DNA from: Nocardia brasiliensis ATCC 700358
GTDB lineage: Bacteria; Actinomycetota; Actinomycetes; Mycobacteriales; Mycobacteriaceae
NCBI RefSeq assembly: GCF_000250675.2
Contig: NC_018681.1
Coordinates: 3,534,001-3,598,000 of the forward strand
Reading direction: 5' to 3'
DNA: 64,000 nt
Shown piece after piece: positions 33,856 to 42,310 of this stretch (the first letter of the stretch is position 1; each line of letters begins with the position of its first letter). The translations under genes and the position numbers were made by a program. Under the pieces are notes generated by a model. That model worked only from the letters and a program-made list of their open reading frames with translations, searched no databases and was not told the origin of the DNA.

Positions 33856-34893
33856 TCAGTGGTCTCTGCTCAGAATCAGATCGGCAAGCGTCAGGAGATC
33901 TGCTGCGGCGCTGGTTTCGGGATCGGCAGCGAGCAATGACTTTTCGGCTTCGATGCGAGATCGGCGCGCGGCGACCTCCGCCCATTGTTTGCCGCCGGCA
34001 TCGACGATCAATTGGGCGAGACGCGCGAGTTCGTCGCCGGCGAACGGCTCGGTATCGGCGTACCGCTGTGAGAGGCGTCGTCCGGCTACCGTGTCGGAGT
34101 TCAACGCGGCAACTACAGGTAGCGACTTCTTTCGGCGAATCAGATCTGCGTAGAGCGGTTTGCCTGTCGAATCCGGGTCGCCGAACACCCCCAGCAGGTC
34201 GTCGACCAGTTGGAAGGCTCGGCCGATGTGCAGCCCGAATGCTGCCAGGCATGTGGCGCGGCTGGCGTCCGCGTGCGCTGCCCATGCGCCCAGAGCGCAG
34301 GATGCGCTGATGAGTGTAGCGGTCTTACACTCCGACATTCGTATGCATTCGTCCAGGTCGACGGAGTTGCGTTGTTCGAAGGCAAGATCGGCGGATTGGC
34401 CCTCACACAATCCGCGAAGCGCTTGCGCGAGTATGTCTACTGCAGCGACGTCGTGCTGGGCGAGCGTTTCGAGGGCACTGGCGAGGAACATGTCACCGGT
34501 GAGGATTGCGGGGCCGACTCCGAACTGGGCCCAGGCGGTCATGCGGTGGCGGCGGGTTCGGTCACCGTCCATCACATCGTCGTGCAGTTGGGTGAAATCA
34601 TGTATCAGCTCGACTGAGACTGCCGCCGCGACTACTCGATCTTTGTGCCGTTCGATGGTGCCGTCCGCCAGCGCCGCGGTCGACGTCAGAGTGAGGGCTG
34701 GGCGTATCGCTTTGCCGGAGCTGGTCGTTGGGCGGCCGGCGGCGTCCCACCACCCGATGTGATAGCCACCTATGTGGCTTACCTCCGCGGGCAAGTGTCG
34801 GACGACGGCGCGATACTCCGGTTCGATGATCCTGCGCGCGTCTTCCAATATCGTTGCGCCCTCACGCCGTTCGGCATCGCGGGCTAAAGTCAT
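33856..34893 (-). CDS. Polyprenyl (geranylgeranyl-type) diphosphate synthase
   Basis: A 345-residue isoprenyl diphosphate synthase, first gene of the terpenoid operon. The start is the ATG at 34891-34893 preceded by GAGAAGG. KAIRPAL is the basic substrate site, first Asp-rich motif QLHDDVMDGD, and second motif QLVDDLLGVFGDPDSTGKP, the sequence usual for actinomycete GGPP-type synthases. RRKKSLPVVAALNS follows as the KK loop. Product length (C15, C20 or longer) is not certain. Together with the second synthase, the C-methyltransferase and UbiA it makes a complete set to build and process a prenyl chain. Confidence 0.9.
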   Translation of the reverse strand: MTLARDAERREGATILEDARRIIEPEYRAVVRHLPAEVSHIGGYHIGWWDAAGRPTTSSGKAIRPALTLTSTAALADGTIERHKDRVVAAAVSVELIHDFTQLHDDVMDGDRTRRHRMTAWAQFGVGPAILTGDMFLASALETLAQHDVAAVDILAQALRGLCEGQSADLAFEQRNSVDLDECIRMSECKTATLISASCALGAWAAHADASRATCLAAFGLHIGRAFQLVDDLLGVFGDPDSTGKPLYADLIRRKKSLPVVAALNSDTVAGRRLSQRYADTEPFAGDELARLAQLIVDAGGKQWAEVAARRSRIEAEKSLLAADPETSAAADLLTLADLILSRDH

Positions 34894-35952
34894 CCTTCTC
34901 ACCTTCTTTGATCGCGCGGTGTGACGGAGCCGCTGAGGCGAAGCGAGCGAAGTCGCGGAGTTTGGGCGAGCTGATGTAGTGATTGTTCCCCGCCGCAAAA
35001 GATCGGTGCCAAGTTTCTGACGGTGCTTCCAATTCTGCTTTTGGCAGGCAAGCTTCGGCAGTTTTTGTGTGCGAGGCGGAGGGCGTTATGGGAGATCGGC
35101 TGTCTGCGTTGTTCGTCCTCGCATCTCCAAGTCTCGTGCTCTCCAAATCTGTGCTTCTTCCGGCATGGTCTTAGTTGGGTTGAGCCGACGAAGGGTGTCG
35201 GCTACTGGAATGAGACCGATGTGTTTAAGTCGAGGGGTTTACTATTTGCTCGATATGCCGAAAGGGCCACGAGGCCGTCACCGGCAGCATTGCCGCTCGG
35301 TAGACCACGATATGGTGAAATTTGGTTCGTGTAGAAAAAGAGATTGCCGTATCCAGCATGCCGGTCTTCAACCGCGGAGGGTTCGACCGGGCCAACCGTG
35401 CTACCGGGCACGGTGAAATGCCATTCGATTAGAAGATCCGTTGAACTCGACCTCCTTGTGCATCAATCCTGGTTGTGTACTGTCAACCGACCAGTTGCTA
35501 CTTGACTTATCAAGAAAATAAATTGCGGCGCCTGCCGGGCGTTTGGTGGTACAATACAGGCTCTTTGCTTGGGGTTGTGAGGATGACCGCTGATAAAGTT
35601 CCGGCGTGTTTACTTAGAGCAACCGTCCTAATGATGATGCATAGCTGGGTCTGCGGCGAGTTTCTCGGATTGGTGCGCCCCGCCGGCCCGCCATGCTATT
35701 TTCCTGCAACATCCAAGTCGGGTTTGGATGACCGATCACCGAAGGATCTGGATCGATATTGGTACTCTCATTAGGACTTCCAGGTTGTTACCGCGTCTTG
35801 TGTTTCGTTATATTTGTTTGAAGATCGCAAATCTCGCGTTTTCATAATGTATGGGGTGGCTGTCTCGCCCTGCATGGGGTGAAGCCTTGCCCGATGGAGG
35901 GGCTGCGCTACCGGCGGGATCGGCAGTGTAATCGGAAACTGGTGGAGGAACA
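34894..35952. other. 1.06-kb AT-richer region with no supportable gene
   Basis: This lies between the divergent starts of the terpenoid operon and its probable regulator. Several short frames (for example 35475-35774 plus and 34862-35146 minus) are open but lack ribosome sites and domain patterns. The length is excessive for two promoters, so degenerate or horizontally acquired sequence is likely. Promoters of both units should lie at the ends. Confidence 0.5.
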
Positions 35953-37164
35953 ATGCAGTCGCAGCGATCGGATCATCCAGCCGGCGGTCTTTCAATTGGC
36001 TCTAGAATCGAGTTCAGGCGGCGCCAGTGCGGTCTGTCGAGACGTGTGGTGGCAAATCTCGTCGGTCGTAGCGAAGAATGGCTTCGGCTGGTTGAAATAG
36101 GTAGGCAATCCCTGGACAGCGTGCGACTCATAGTCCGCCTCGCGGATGTTCTTCGGATCGAGAATATCGGCGAGTTGATCGAGTGGCCGACGCATCATAC
36201 GCTTACTCGCCCGGACGACGGGCGTAAAATAGTGTCTTCTTACGCGCAGGCACTCCTTTCTGGAGATCCGCCCCCGTCGAGTGGTGATGTATCTCTGAAT
36301 TCCCTGAATGCAGATCTTTCGAGGTGTATTGAAATATGGGAGTCGTCTGCAAAGCCTTACACTCTGACGGTTGAGATACTTCCGTCGTTGATCGCTGGAA
36401 GTAATCATCTCTATTGGATGACTCATGACCCTTCCGTTGGTCAAGTATCTGTTCGTGCACATCAGCTGGCCTGCATGCTACTAAGTAGACTTGGCAGCTT
36501 TACGATAGCCGTGATTGCCGCAGAGCGGTGTGTGAATGTTGCGAAGTCGGTTGGCGAGCCGATTCTTGTCGCTACCAGCAGCTTGCATCGCGCGAGTGCG
36601 ATGCTTGCACTCGGTCATTCTCTGCAAAGTATTTATCTTTCGCATTCGGCTAATAAGCCTTATACGGTAGATTTCAGGGAGATGGCTATAGAGGGTTCTC
36701 GTCTACTTGTCGCAGCGACAGCTGCTGCAGGTAAAAACGATGTCCGTGCTGCGGACGAATGCATTGATCGGGCAATAGGTATCGCGAATAATTTGAGAGT
36801 GGAGTCTAGGGTGGGGGAGTTCAACTTCGGTATGACAGCAATTGGATTGACTCGGATGAAGATTGCATTACTACGTTCAGAAATCGCCGAAATACCCCGG
36901 ATCGCCGCTCTCATGGAAATCCCGGAGTCGTATCCCCCGGCCTGTATATCTGAGTTTCATATTATTTTAGCCTATGCGTTTTGTCAGAAGAATGAGGATG
37001 TTGCTGCCGCATATTCATTATCGCGTGCCGCCGACCTTTGTCCGGAAGAGATCTTCCTGAATCCGTGTGCCAGGGAAGTGATTGAAATCCTGATTCATAG
37101 GCAGAATAATCTGGTTCGACAGGATATAACTCGACTGCTGTCACGGATCGCCCTATTTGATTAG
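35953..37164 (+). CDS. XRE-type HTH regulator with TPR-like C-terminal domain
   Basis: A 403-residue regulator. ATG 35953 follows GGAGGAA four to five bases upstream. Residues about 14-70 form a Cro/CI HTH (IGSRIEFRRRQCGLSRRVVANLVGRSEEWLRLVEIGRQSLDSVRLIVRLADVL). The remaining 330 residues are helical repeats resembling TPR modules (for example SFTIAVIAAERCVNVAKSVGEPILVATSSLHRASAMLALG), the arrangement of many actinomycete cluster-situated regulators. It is divergent from the terpenoid operon and shares its low GC, so it is the likely pathway regulator. GC is strikingly low: 22 of 60 bases at 36961-37020. Confidence 0.8.
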   Translation: MQSQRSDHPAGGLSIGSRIEFRRRQCGLSRRVVANLVGRSEEWLRLVEIGRQSLDSVRLIVRLADVLRIENIGELIEWPTHHTLTRPDDGRKIVSSYAQALLSGDPPPSSGDVSLNSLNADLSRCIEIWESSAKPYTLTVEILPSLIAGSNHLYWMTHDPSVGQVSVRAHQLACMLLSRLGSFTIAVIAAERCVNVAKSVGEPILVATSSLHRASAMLALGHSLQSIYLSHSANKPYTVDFREMAIEGSRLLVAATAAAGKNDVRAADECIDRAIGIANNLRVESRVGEFNFGMTAIGLTRMKIALLRSEIAEIPRIAALMEIPESYPPACISEFHIILAYAFCQKNEDVAAAYSLSRAADLCPEEIFLNPCAREVIEILIHRQNNLVRQDITRLLSRIALFD

Positions 37165-37542
37165 GTATATTCGGCAAATCCGATCCACCTCTGACGAGCT
37201 AGCGGGGAAATCGCTACTCGGACAACAGCTTCTAGATCCTCTCGGATGTGAGAATCAGCCTGCGATTCCTGGTTCGAAGGGGTGGCTCGTGACTGCTACC
37301 GCGCGGATTGGCTGGCAGCTTCCGTCTTTGGTGTTAGCGGCGACACGCAAGATGAGATGAGGCGACACCGCGGTGGCGGTCAAACCGACAATCCGAGTGG
37401 CGTCAATCCTGTCAGGCAGTCGATCATCTGCTCTAGCACGGGCTGCCACCGGTTCGTTTCGCGTGGAAGTAGAACGATCGTCGATGGGTTTGGTTACCTG
37501 TTTCGGGGTGAAGACCAGCGCCAATTGAGAGGCGCTGATCTC
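37165..37542. other. Intergenic region, nothing recognised
   Basis: The sequence between the HTH/TPR regulator and the IS3 remnant returns gradually to high GC. Open frames on both strands lack domain patterns. Part of it may be decayed mobile-element sequence, but I cannot align it to a family. Confidence 0.4.
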
Positions 37543-37701
37543 ATGCCACGACCGTCTCCGCTGGAGTTCCGCCTGAGCACTGTCGCGCTCGTGCGGGTCG
37601 GGAGACCGATCACCACCGCCGCCACCGAATTGGCAGTCAGTGCTGCGTCCTTGCACAACTGGGTGTGTCAGGACCAGGTCGACCGCAATGAACGCCGCGG
37701 C
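37543..37701 (+). pseudogene. IS3-family transposase OrfA remnant
   Basis: An ATG-started piece reads MPRPSPLEFRLSTVALVRVG, then ITTAATELAVSAASLHNWV. This is the N-terminal HTH of IS3-group OrfA proteins (typically MPRPYPEEFR..VVALAR, then IA.DFGIS...L.NWL). It loses similarity after about 50 residues, and no OrfB/DDE part follows, so the element is truncated and inactive. Its position between the AT-rich terpenoid block and a tRNA gene suggests past insertion activity at an island edge. Confidence 0.7.
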
Positions 37702-37901
37702 ATGAGAAGGTGCTCTAGACGGGTAGGCCGACGGCAATGGCCCTCGCAACCATCCGGTATTCGCCGGGCGATGCGATCACCCCACGCGGAAGGAAGCTCA
37801 CCTCGAGCGGGATCACTGCGGGGTCCAACACCGCGATCGCCCGGTAGGCCCGGTAAGTACGCCTCTACCTGCTAGGACCGCTGCACCCGGGCCATCCACC
37901 C

Positions 37902-37922
37902 TGGTCCAAGATTGGTCCAAGA
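37902..37922. repeat. Tandem 10-base direct repeat near tRNA-Pro
   Basis: TGGTCCAAGA occurs at 37902-37911 and again at 37913-37922, separated by one base, just beyond the tRNA terminator. It could be a recombinase arm site or a chance repeat. Confidence 0.4.
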
Positions 37923-37930
37923 AACCAACG

Positions 37931-37959
37931 AGGTCAGAGGCGGAAACCGCCTCTGACCT
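37931..37959 (-). terminator. Terminator hairpin of the tRNA-Pro gene
   Basis: A perfect 13-base-pair stem with an AAA loop (plus-strand coordinates 37931-37943 and 37947-37959) abuts the 3' end of the tRNA and includes the last base of the encoded CCA. On the minus strand it is followed by GTTGGTTTCTTGG. Confidence 0.75.
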
Positions 37960-38035
37960 GGTCGGGCTGACAGGATTTGAACCTGCGACCACCTGACCCC
38001 CAGTCAGGTGCGCTACCAAGCTGCGCCACAGCCCG
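37959..38035 (-). tRNA. tRNA-Pro (anticodon GGG)
   Basis: On the minus strand the 77-base sequence folds as a tRNA: acceptor CGGGCTG pairs with CAGCCCG; the D-arm contains GCGCAGCTTGGTAGCGC; the anticodon stem ACCTGA/TCAGGT carries loop CTGGGGG with anticodon GGG (reads CCC/CCU proline codons); the T-arm is CAGGTTCAAATCCTG. The discriminator base A is followed by an encoded CCA. tRNA genes are common integration targets, and this one borders the AT-rich terpenoid block. Confidence 0.95.
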
Positions 38036-38239
38036 TTTGCGCTCATTGCTGCGCGCTCGAAGAGATTACCTCAGGGGCGGGCGGTGGAGCTAATCGGCTG
38101 GTAGACGGCGTGGCGTGGGGGTTGGAGTGTGATGGGGTCGTCGGATTCGGGCGATTGATGACGTGTTGTCGGGGCATTCGGGACTCGGCACGGTCCGTGA
38201 CAGGCGCGGGGTGCCGGAAGCGCGAAGGAGGCGGCGGTC

Positions 38240-38980
38240 ATGCGTCGGGAACGGCGGCTGGTTGAGGCGTTTGTGCAGCTGGCGGACTCCCTGGTGGAGG
38301 AGTACGACCCGGTGGACGTGGTGCAGGGTCTGCTGGATCGGGCGGTGGACCTGTTGGAGGTCGATACCGCGGCGGTCCTGTTGGCGCGCGACGACGGCGA
38401 GTTGCGGGTGCTGGCTTCCACAAGTGAGGCGGCTCGATGGCTGGAGCTGCTACAGATCCAGGCGCAGGACGGGCCGTGCCTGCAGTGCTATCGGACCAGT
38501 GAACGGGTGATCGCCGAGGACTTGGCGGCGGCCCAGGATCGTTGGCCCGCGTTCGCGAAACAGGCCCTGGTGGAGGGGTTTCGGTCGGTGTACGCGTTGC
38601 CGATGCGGTTGCGCGCGGACCGGGTGGGGGCCCTGAATCTGTTCAGTTACGGGGAGACGCGGCTGTCGGAGGACGATCTGGTGGTGGGGCAGGCGATGGC
38701 CGATATCGCGAGCATCGCGATCCTGCGGGCGCGTCAGCTCGCCGACCACAAGACGGTGAACGGGCAGCTGCAGTCGGCGCTGCAGACCAGGATCGTGATC
38801 GAGCAGGCGAAGGGAATACTGGCCGCGCAAGGCGATCTGGATCCGGAGACGGCATTCCACGCGTTGCGGGGCTACGCGCGTCACTCCCGCGGTCGCCTGC
38901 CGGATCTGGCGCGGGCGGTGGTGGAGCGGACCATCGATGCGCGCGTGATCCTCGCGCACGGCAACCACAGACCGGGATGA
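38240..38980 (+). CDS. GAF- and ANTAR-domain RNA-binding antiterminator-type regulator
   Basis: A 246-residue cytosolic regulator. An N-terminal GAF sensor (about 20-165; GPCLQCYRTSERVIAEDL and GFRSVYALPMRLRADRVGALNLF are GAF hallmarks) is followed by a C-terminal ANTAR three-helix domain (LQSALQTRIVIEQAKGILAAQGDLDPETAFHALRGYARHSRGRLPDLARAVV). ANTAR proteins bind paired hairpins in leader RNAs and prevent termination. The GAF ligand is unknown. The start ATG 38240 has GGAGG about ten bases upstream. This domain pair is frequent in mycolic-acid actinomycetes. Confidence 0.93.
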   Translation: MRRERRLVEAFVQLADSLVEEYDPVDVVQGLLDRAVDLLEVDTAAVLLARDDGELRVLASTSEAARWLELLQIQAQDGPCLQCYRTSERVIAEDLAAAQDRWPAFAKQALVEGFRSVYALPMRLRADRVGALNLFSYGETRLSEDDLVVGQAMADIASIAILRARQLADHKTVNGQLQSALQTRIVIEQAKGILAAQGDLDPETAFHALRGYARHSRGRLPDLARAVVERTIDARVILAHGNHRPG

Positions 38981-39158
38981 CCCGCCTGGTTGCGGTGCCC
39001 AGGGGGTGAATTTCCGCGCCTGCGTGCAGGATCGGGCACCGCGTTATCGCACCACGGTGTTCGCTGTCGGCGGCGTTGTCTGACTCGTAGCTTGCCGACC
39101 TTCGAGCGCGGCTACGCTCAGGCGTTGACGATTGCCGAATCGGAGGCGAGGTGGAGTG

Positions 39159-39815
39159 GTGGGCGAGGAGGTCGGCGGGCGGGTTTATCGCGGGCGCAGC
39201 GCTGACGAGCGGGCGTCCGAGCGTCGGCGGCGGATGCTGGACGCGGCGGTGGAGCTGTTCGGCGGACGCGGCTATCCCGGCACGTCCATCGGCGAATTGT
39301 GCACGGCGGCACGGGTTTCGTATCGCTCCTTCTATGAAGAGTTCGGTGCGCTCGACCAGTTGTTGATCGCGGCGGTGGACGAGTTCGACGCGCGCGCGGC
39401 GGAACGGGTGGTCGCGGCCCTGGTCGAAACCGACGAGGCCGATTTCGCGACGCGCGCCGCGGTGACGTTCCGGGCGTTCTTGGCGGCCACGTGCCCGAGC
39501 CGGAAGGCGGCGCGGATGTGTTTCGTCGAGATCGTGCGAGTCGCCGACACCGTCGAGATCTGGCGTAGGGAGCGGCGCAGGCGATTCGCCCGGTTGTTCG
39601 TCTCGCAGGCCGAGATCGCGGCCGAGCGCGGCGAGATCGCGTCACGGCCGTTCGCGTTCGCGGCGATCGCGACCATGGGTGCGGTGATCTACGCGATCCA
39701 GGAGTGGGTGAACGCCGAGCCGGTGTTCGCCGAATTCGTCGGCGCCGACACCGACGAACTCGCCGACCAGCTCGCCCGGATCTACCTCGACGCGGTGGGC
39801 CCGCTGCTGCCCTGA
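39159..39815 (+). CDS. TetR-family transcriptional regulator
   Basis: A TetR protein of about 218 residues. The HTH is ASERRRRMLDAAVELFGGRGYPGTSIGELCTAARVSYRSFYEEFGALDQLL; the C-terminal domain is helical with AAVTFRAFLAATCPSRKAARMCFVEIV. GTG 39159 (or the GTG three bases earlier) is preferred over the TTG at 39132 because GAGGTGGA lies just upstream. The gene stands alone, convergent with the acyltransferase, with only one base between the stop codons. The target is unknown. Confidence 0.85.
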   Translation: MGEEVGGRVYRGRSADERASERRRRMLDAAVELFGGRGYPGTSIGELCTAARVSYRSFYEEFGALDQLLIAAVDEFDARAAERVVAALVETDEADFATRAAVTFRAFLAATCPSRKAARMCFVEIVRVADTVEIWRRERRRRFARLFVSQAEIAAERGEIASRPFAFAAIATMGAVIYAIQEWVNAEPVFAEFVGADTDELADQLARIYLDAVGPLLP

Positions 39816-39816
39816 C

Positions 39817-41046
39817 TCAGGCGGCGCGCTGCCGTCGATCGATCGACCGTGCCCACTGGGTGATGGGCCGGTCGAGGTAGCGAAAGATGGCTGCCGCGAG
39901 CGTGATCGAGAGCACGAGACAGACCGCGGACCAGGCGAGCCAACCCCGGATGTCGTAGCGATGACCGCTCATCCAGGTCTGGGTGACGGTCACCATGATC
40001 GGATACTGCACCAGGTAGAAGGCGAACGAGAGATCGCCGAGCCAGACCAGTGGACGGCTCGCGTTGAGGCCGCGGTATCCGGCCGTATCGCGGCAGCATG
40101 CGGTGGCGATGACGTACGCGGCGGGCAGGATGATCGGCACCGAAAGCTTGAAGTTCAACGGCACCACCCAGGTGAGCGCGTACCCGGCGGCCAACAGCAG
40201 CAAGGGGTGTCGGTATCGAGTCGCGGTGAAGCGGCCGACCATGACGAGTTTGGCCGTGAGCGCACCGATGTAGAACTCGAGCAGGCGGCTGGGCGGGAAG
40301 TTGTAGCTCAGCCAGTACGACGGTGTGACGGGGATGGCATCCTGGGCGAACCATACTGGCGCGGAATGTATCTCGTGCTCCGGTGTCACCTCGCCGGGCA
40401 GCAGGCGGGGCACGAAGATGTTCGTCACGCCTTTCGGTCCGTCCGCGAAAAGATAGAAGGCGCAGTGCAACGCGACGATCACCAGGAAGACCGCGATCAG
40501 GCAGGGCAGGATCTGGTTGTCGCGGAGCCGGTCGACGTACGGTGCGAGGACCGGAAAGGAAAGGTAGAACAGGACTTCCGCGACCAGCGACCACGAGGGC
40601 ACATTGAGCCCGCCCAGTGCCGTCCAGCCGGGCACCCAGGTGTGGATCAGCAGGAGGTTCGGCAGCCAGACCACCGTTCTGGCGAGTGGCACCGGTGCCA
40701 CGACGAGCAAGAGCACCAGCGCGAGGACATGTGTCGGATAGATCTTCAGAAACCTGCGGCGCAGAAAGGATTTGGCGCTGTCGCCCGGTCGGCGGTTCCA
40801 GCAGAGGATGAACCCCGACAGCACGAAGAAGAACGTCACGCCCGCCGCGCCGAGCTGCATCGGCAGCACCGCATGGATGCGCCGGAAGGTCTCGCTGTGC
40901 TGGAACGGATACGCGGGGAGGAAAACCACGGCGTGCAGCGCGAACACCGCCGACGCCGCCCACCAGCGCATGCCGGTGAGGGAGGGGAGCTGGGCGGGTC
41001 GTTGCGCGGCAAGGCCTACGGGCGCGCGGGTCTCTTCGATCGTCAC
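39817..41046 (-). CDS. Acyltransferase 3 family membrane protein
   Basis: A 409-residue protein with about ten TM segments. LPSLTGMRWWAASAVFALHAVVF carries the conserved R and catalytic-type His of the acyltransferase 3 family; VTFFFVLSGFILCWNRR and FLRRRFLKIYPTHVLALV are the next two signatures. These proteins O-acylate cell-envelope glycans, lipids or antibiotics using cytosolic acyl-CoA. Its ATG overlaps the stop of the upstream SGNH-hydrolase gene by four bases, suggesting a paired acyl-addition/acyl-removal function on one envelope component. Confidence 0.92.
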   Translation of the reverse strand: MTIEETRAPVGLAAQRPAQLPSLTGMRWWAASAVFALHAVVFLPAYPFQHSETFRRIHAVLPMQLGAAGVTFFFVLSGFILCWNRRPGDSAKSFLRRRFLKIYPTHVLALVLLLVVAPVPLARTVVWLPNLLLIHTWVPGWTALGGLNVPSWSLVAEVLFYLSFPVLAPYVDRLRDNQILPCLIAVFLVIVALHCAFYLFADGPKGVTNIFVPRLLPGEVTPEHEIHSAPVWFAQDAIPVTPSYWLSYNFPPSRLLEFYIGALTAKLVMVGRFTATRYRHPLLLLAAGYALTWVVPLNFKLSVPIILPAAYVIATACCRDTAGYRGLNASRPLVWLGDLSFAFYLVQYPIMVTVTQTWMSGHRYDIRGWLAWSAVCLVLSITLAAAIFRYLDRPITQWARSIDRRQRAA

Positions 41047-41945
41047 GCCAGCCCGAGCATCTGCCGTATCCCCCCGGCGGTCGCGGCGTCACCGTGCCGG
41101 GAGGGATGCCCGGGGATGCCGAATAACTCGGCGCGGGGATCGCCGATTCCGTTGAGCCACGGCTCTGTTGCGCACATCCCGTGACCGCGATAGGCCGCCG
41201 CGGTATCGAAGTACTCGATGCCGAGCGCGGCCGCAGCACCCGCGGTGGCTGCGCGCAATGCCGCGAGATAGGCCGCGAGTCCTGCCGCCCGCGGTTGCGT
41301 CACCGTGCCGAGGCCGAACAGCCCGAGGCAGGCCGTTGTGCTGGTGGGCTCGAAGAATTCGGGGTAGCCGACCAGGGCGATACGCGCGTGCGGAGCGTAG
41401 TAGCGGACGTATTCGATGACCCGGGCGATGCGGGCGGCATAGTTCTCCGGAGTGATCCGGCTCAGGTCCGGTAGCCGGCCCTGTCCGGCGGCATCGGGCT
41501 CGCATCCCTCCAGCAGGTTGATCGCGCAGCGCAGCACCACGTTCAACGCGACGACGTCGTTGTCGCCCCAGATGTCGTTGAGCCCGAACTGAAGCAGGAC
41601 GGCCTCGGTCCCGGTGCCGAAGGCCGCGGCATCGGCGGCTTTTCGCGCCTGCTGGGCGAGATTCCAGCCGGTGCCGGTATCGAGCGCGGCCCCGGCGCAG
41701 GACACGTCGACCATGGTCGCGCCGGTCGTCTGTGCCAGCTGATTGGGCCAGGACCGGGGGTTGCGGTCGCACTGGTTCGAGTGCTGGTCCGTCCCTATCG
41801 AATTCGAGGCGAACGAATCGCCGAGCACCACGATCCGTGCACCGCCGGGTGCCGGCGTGGCACTGGCGGTGGCGGCGTGCGCCATTGCGCACAGCGTCGC
41901 GGTGGCGGCGATGCAGAGGCGGGCAATCATCGAGTTCGGTTGCAC
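41043..41945 (-). CDS. Secreted SGNH/GDSL hydrolase
   Basis: A 300-residue exported esterase/lipase-type hydrolase. GTG 41945 is chosen since AGGAGAGGAA lies about five bases upstream; an ATG 15 bases later is possible. The signal peptide spans roughly residues 6-30 (ATATLCAMAHAATASA). The SGNH blocks are IVVLGDSFASN (Ser), a Gly in VDVSCAGAALDT, QFGLNDIWGDND (Asn), and PGHPSRHGDA (Asp/His). It is coupled by overlap to the acyltransferase 3 gene and preceded by a proline-rich lipoprotein gene. Confidence 0.9.
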   Translation of the reverse strand: MQPNSMIARLCIAATATLCAMAHAATASATPAPGGARIVVLGDSFASNSIGTDQHSNQCDRNPRSWPNQLAQTTGATMVDVSCAGAALDTGTGWNLAQQARKAADAAAFGTGTEAVLLQFGLNDIWGDNDVVALNVVLRCAINLLEGCEPDAAGQGRLPDLSRITPENYAARIARVIEYVRYYAPHARIALVGYPEFFEPTSTTACLGLFGLGTVTQPRAAGLAAYLAALRAATAGAAAALGIEYFDTAAAYRGHGMCATEPWLNGIGDPRAELFGIPGHPSRHGDAATAGGIRQMLGLA

Positions 41946-41977
41946 TGGTTCCTCTCCTGCTCGTGGCGGGGCTGGAG

Positions 41978-42310
41978 TCAGTACCCGGGCCGCGGGGCGA
42001 AACCCGGGTTCGGAAGTTCCGGCGGTGCTTGCGGTTCCGGCGGTCGCGGTGCCTCGCTGACCGGTGGCCGGTACATCGGCGGCATGACCGTGCTCGGAAC
42101 CGGGAAGGTAGTGGTAGGCGACGGTATCGGCACGGTGCTGGGCGGGTGCGGCACCTCGGTTGACGGCGCGGGGACCGAGGTCGGCGCACCACGGCTGGTG
42201 GTCGCGGCAGGGGTGGGTGCGGACGTGTCGCTCGAACAAGCCGTGAGCAGCCAGCTGCTCGCGAGCAGGGTGCCCGCCGTCAGAGCGGCGGCGATGCGGG
42301 GTGCGTTCAT
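41978..42310 (-). CDS. Small proline/serine/threonine-rich lipoprotein
   Basis: A 110-residue exported protein with a lipobox: the signal peptide ends LLTAC (Cys25), so the mature protein would be lipid-anchored. The remainder (SSDTSAPTPAATTSRG, then Pro-rich repeats such as PSTEVPHPPSTVPIPSP) is of low complexity, typical of disordered, possibly glycosylated stalks in actinomycete walls. It is the first gene in a minus-strand run with the SGNH hydrolase and acyltransferase. The start ATG 42310 has AAAGGA about nine bases upstream. No enzymatic function is visible. Confidence 0.75.
   Translation of the reverse strand: MNAPRIAAALTAGTLLASSWLLTACSSDTSAPTPAATTSRGAPTSVPAPSTEVPHPPSTVPIPSPTTTFPVPSTVMPPMYRPPVSEAPRPPEPQAPPELPNPGFAPRPGY

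Noticed and set aside
30750..37164. A canonical class I or class II terpene synthase in the terpenoid block
   Set aside because: No protein there carries the DDxxD plus NSE pair or DxDD; the Asp-rich motifs present belong to the two prenyl diphosphate synthases and the UbiA protein.
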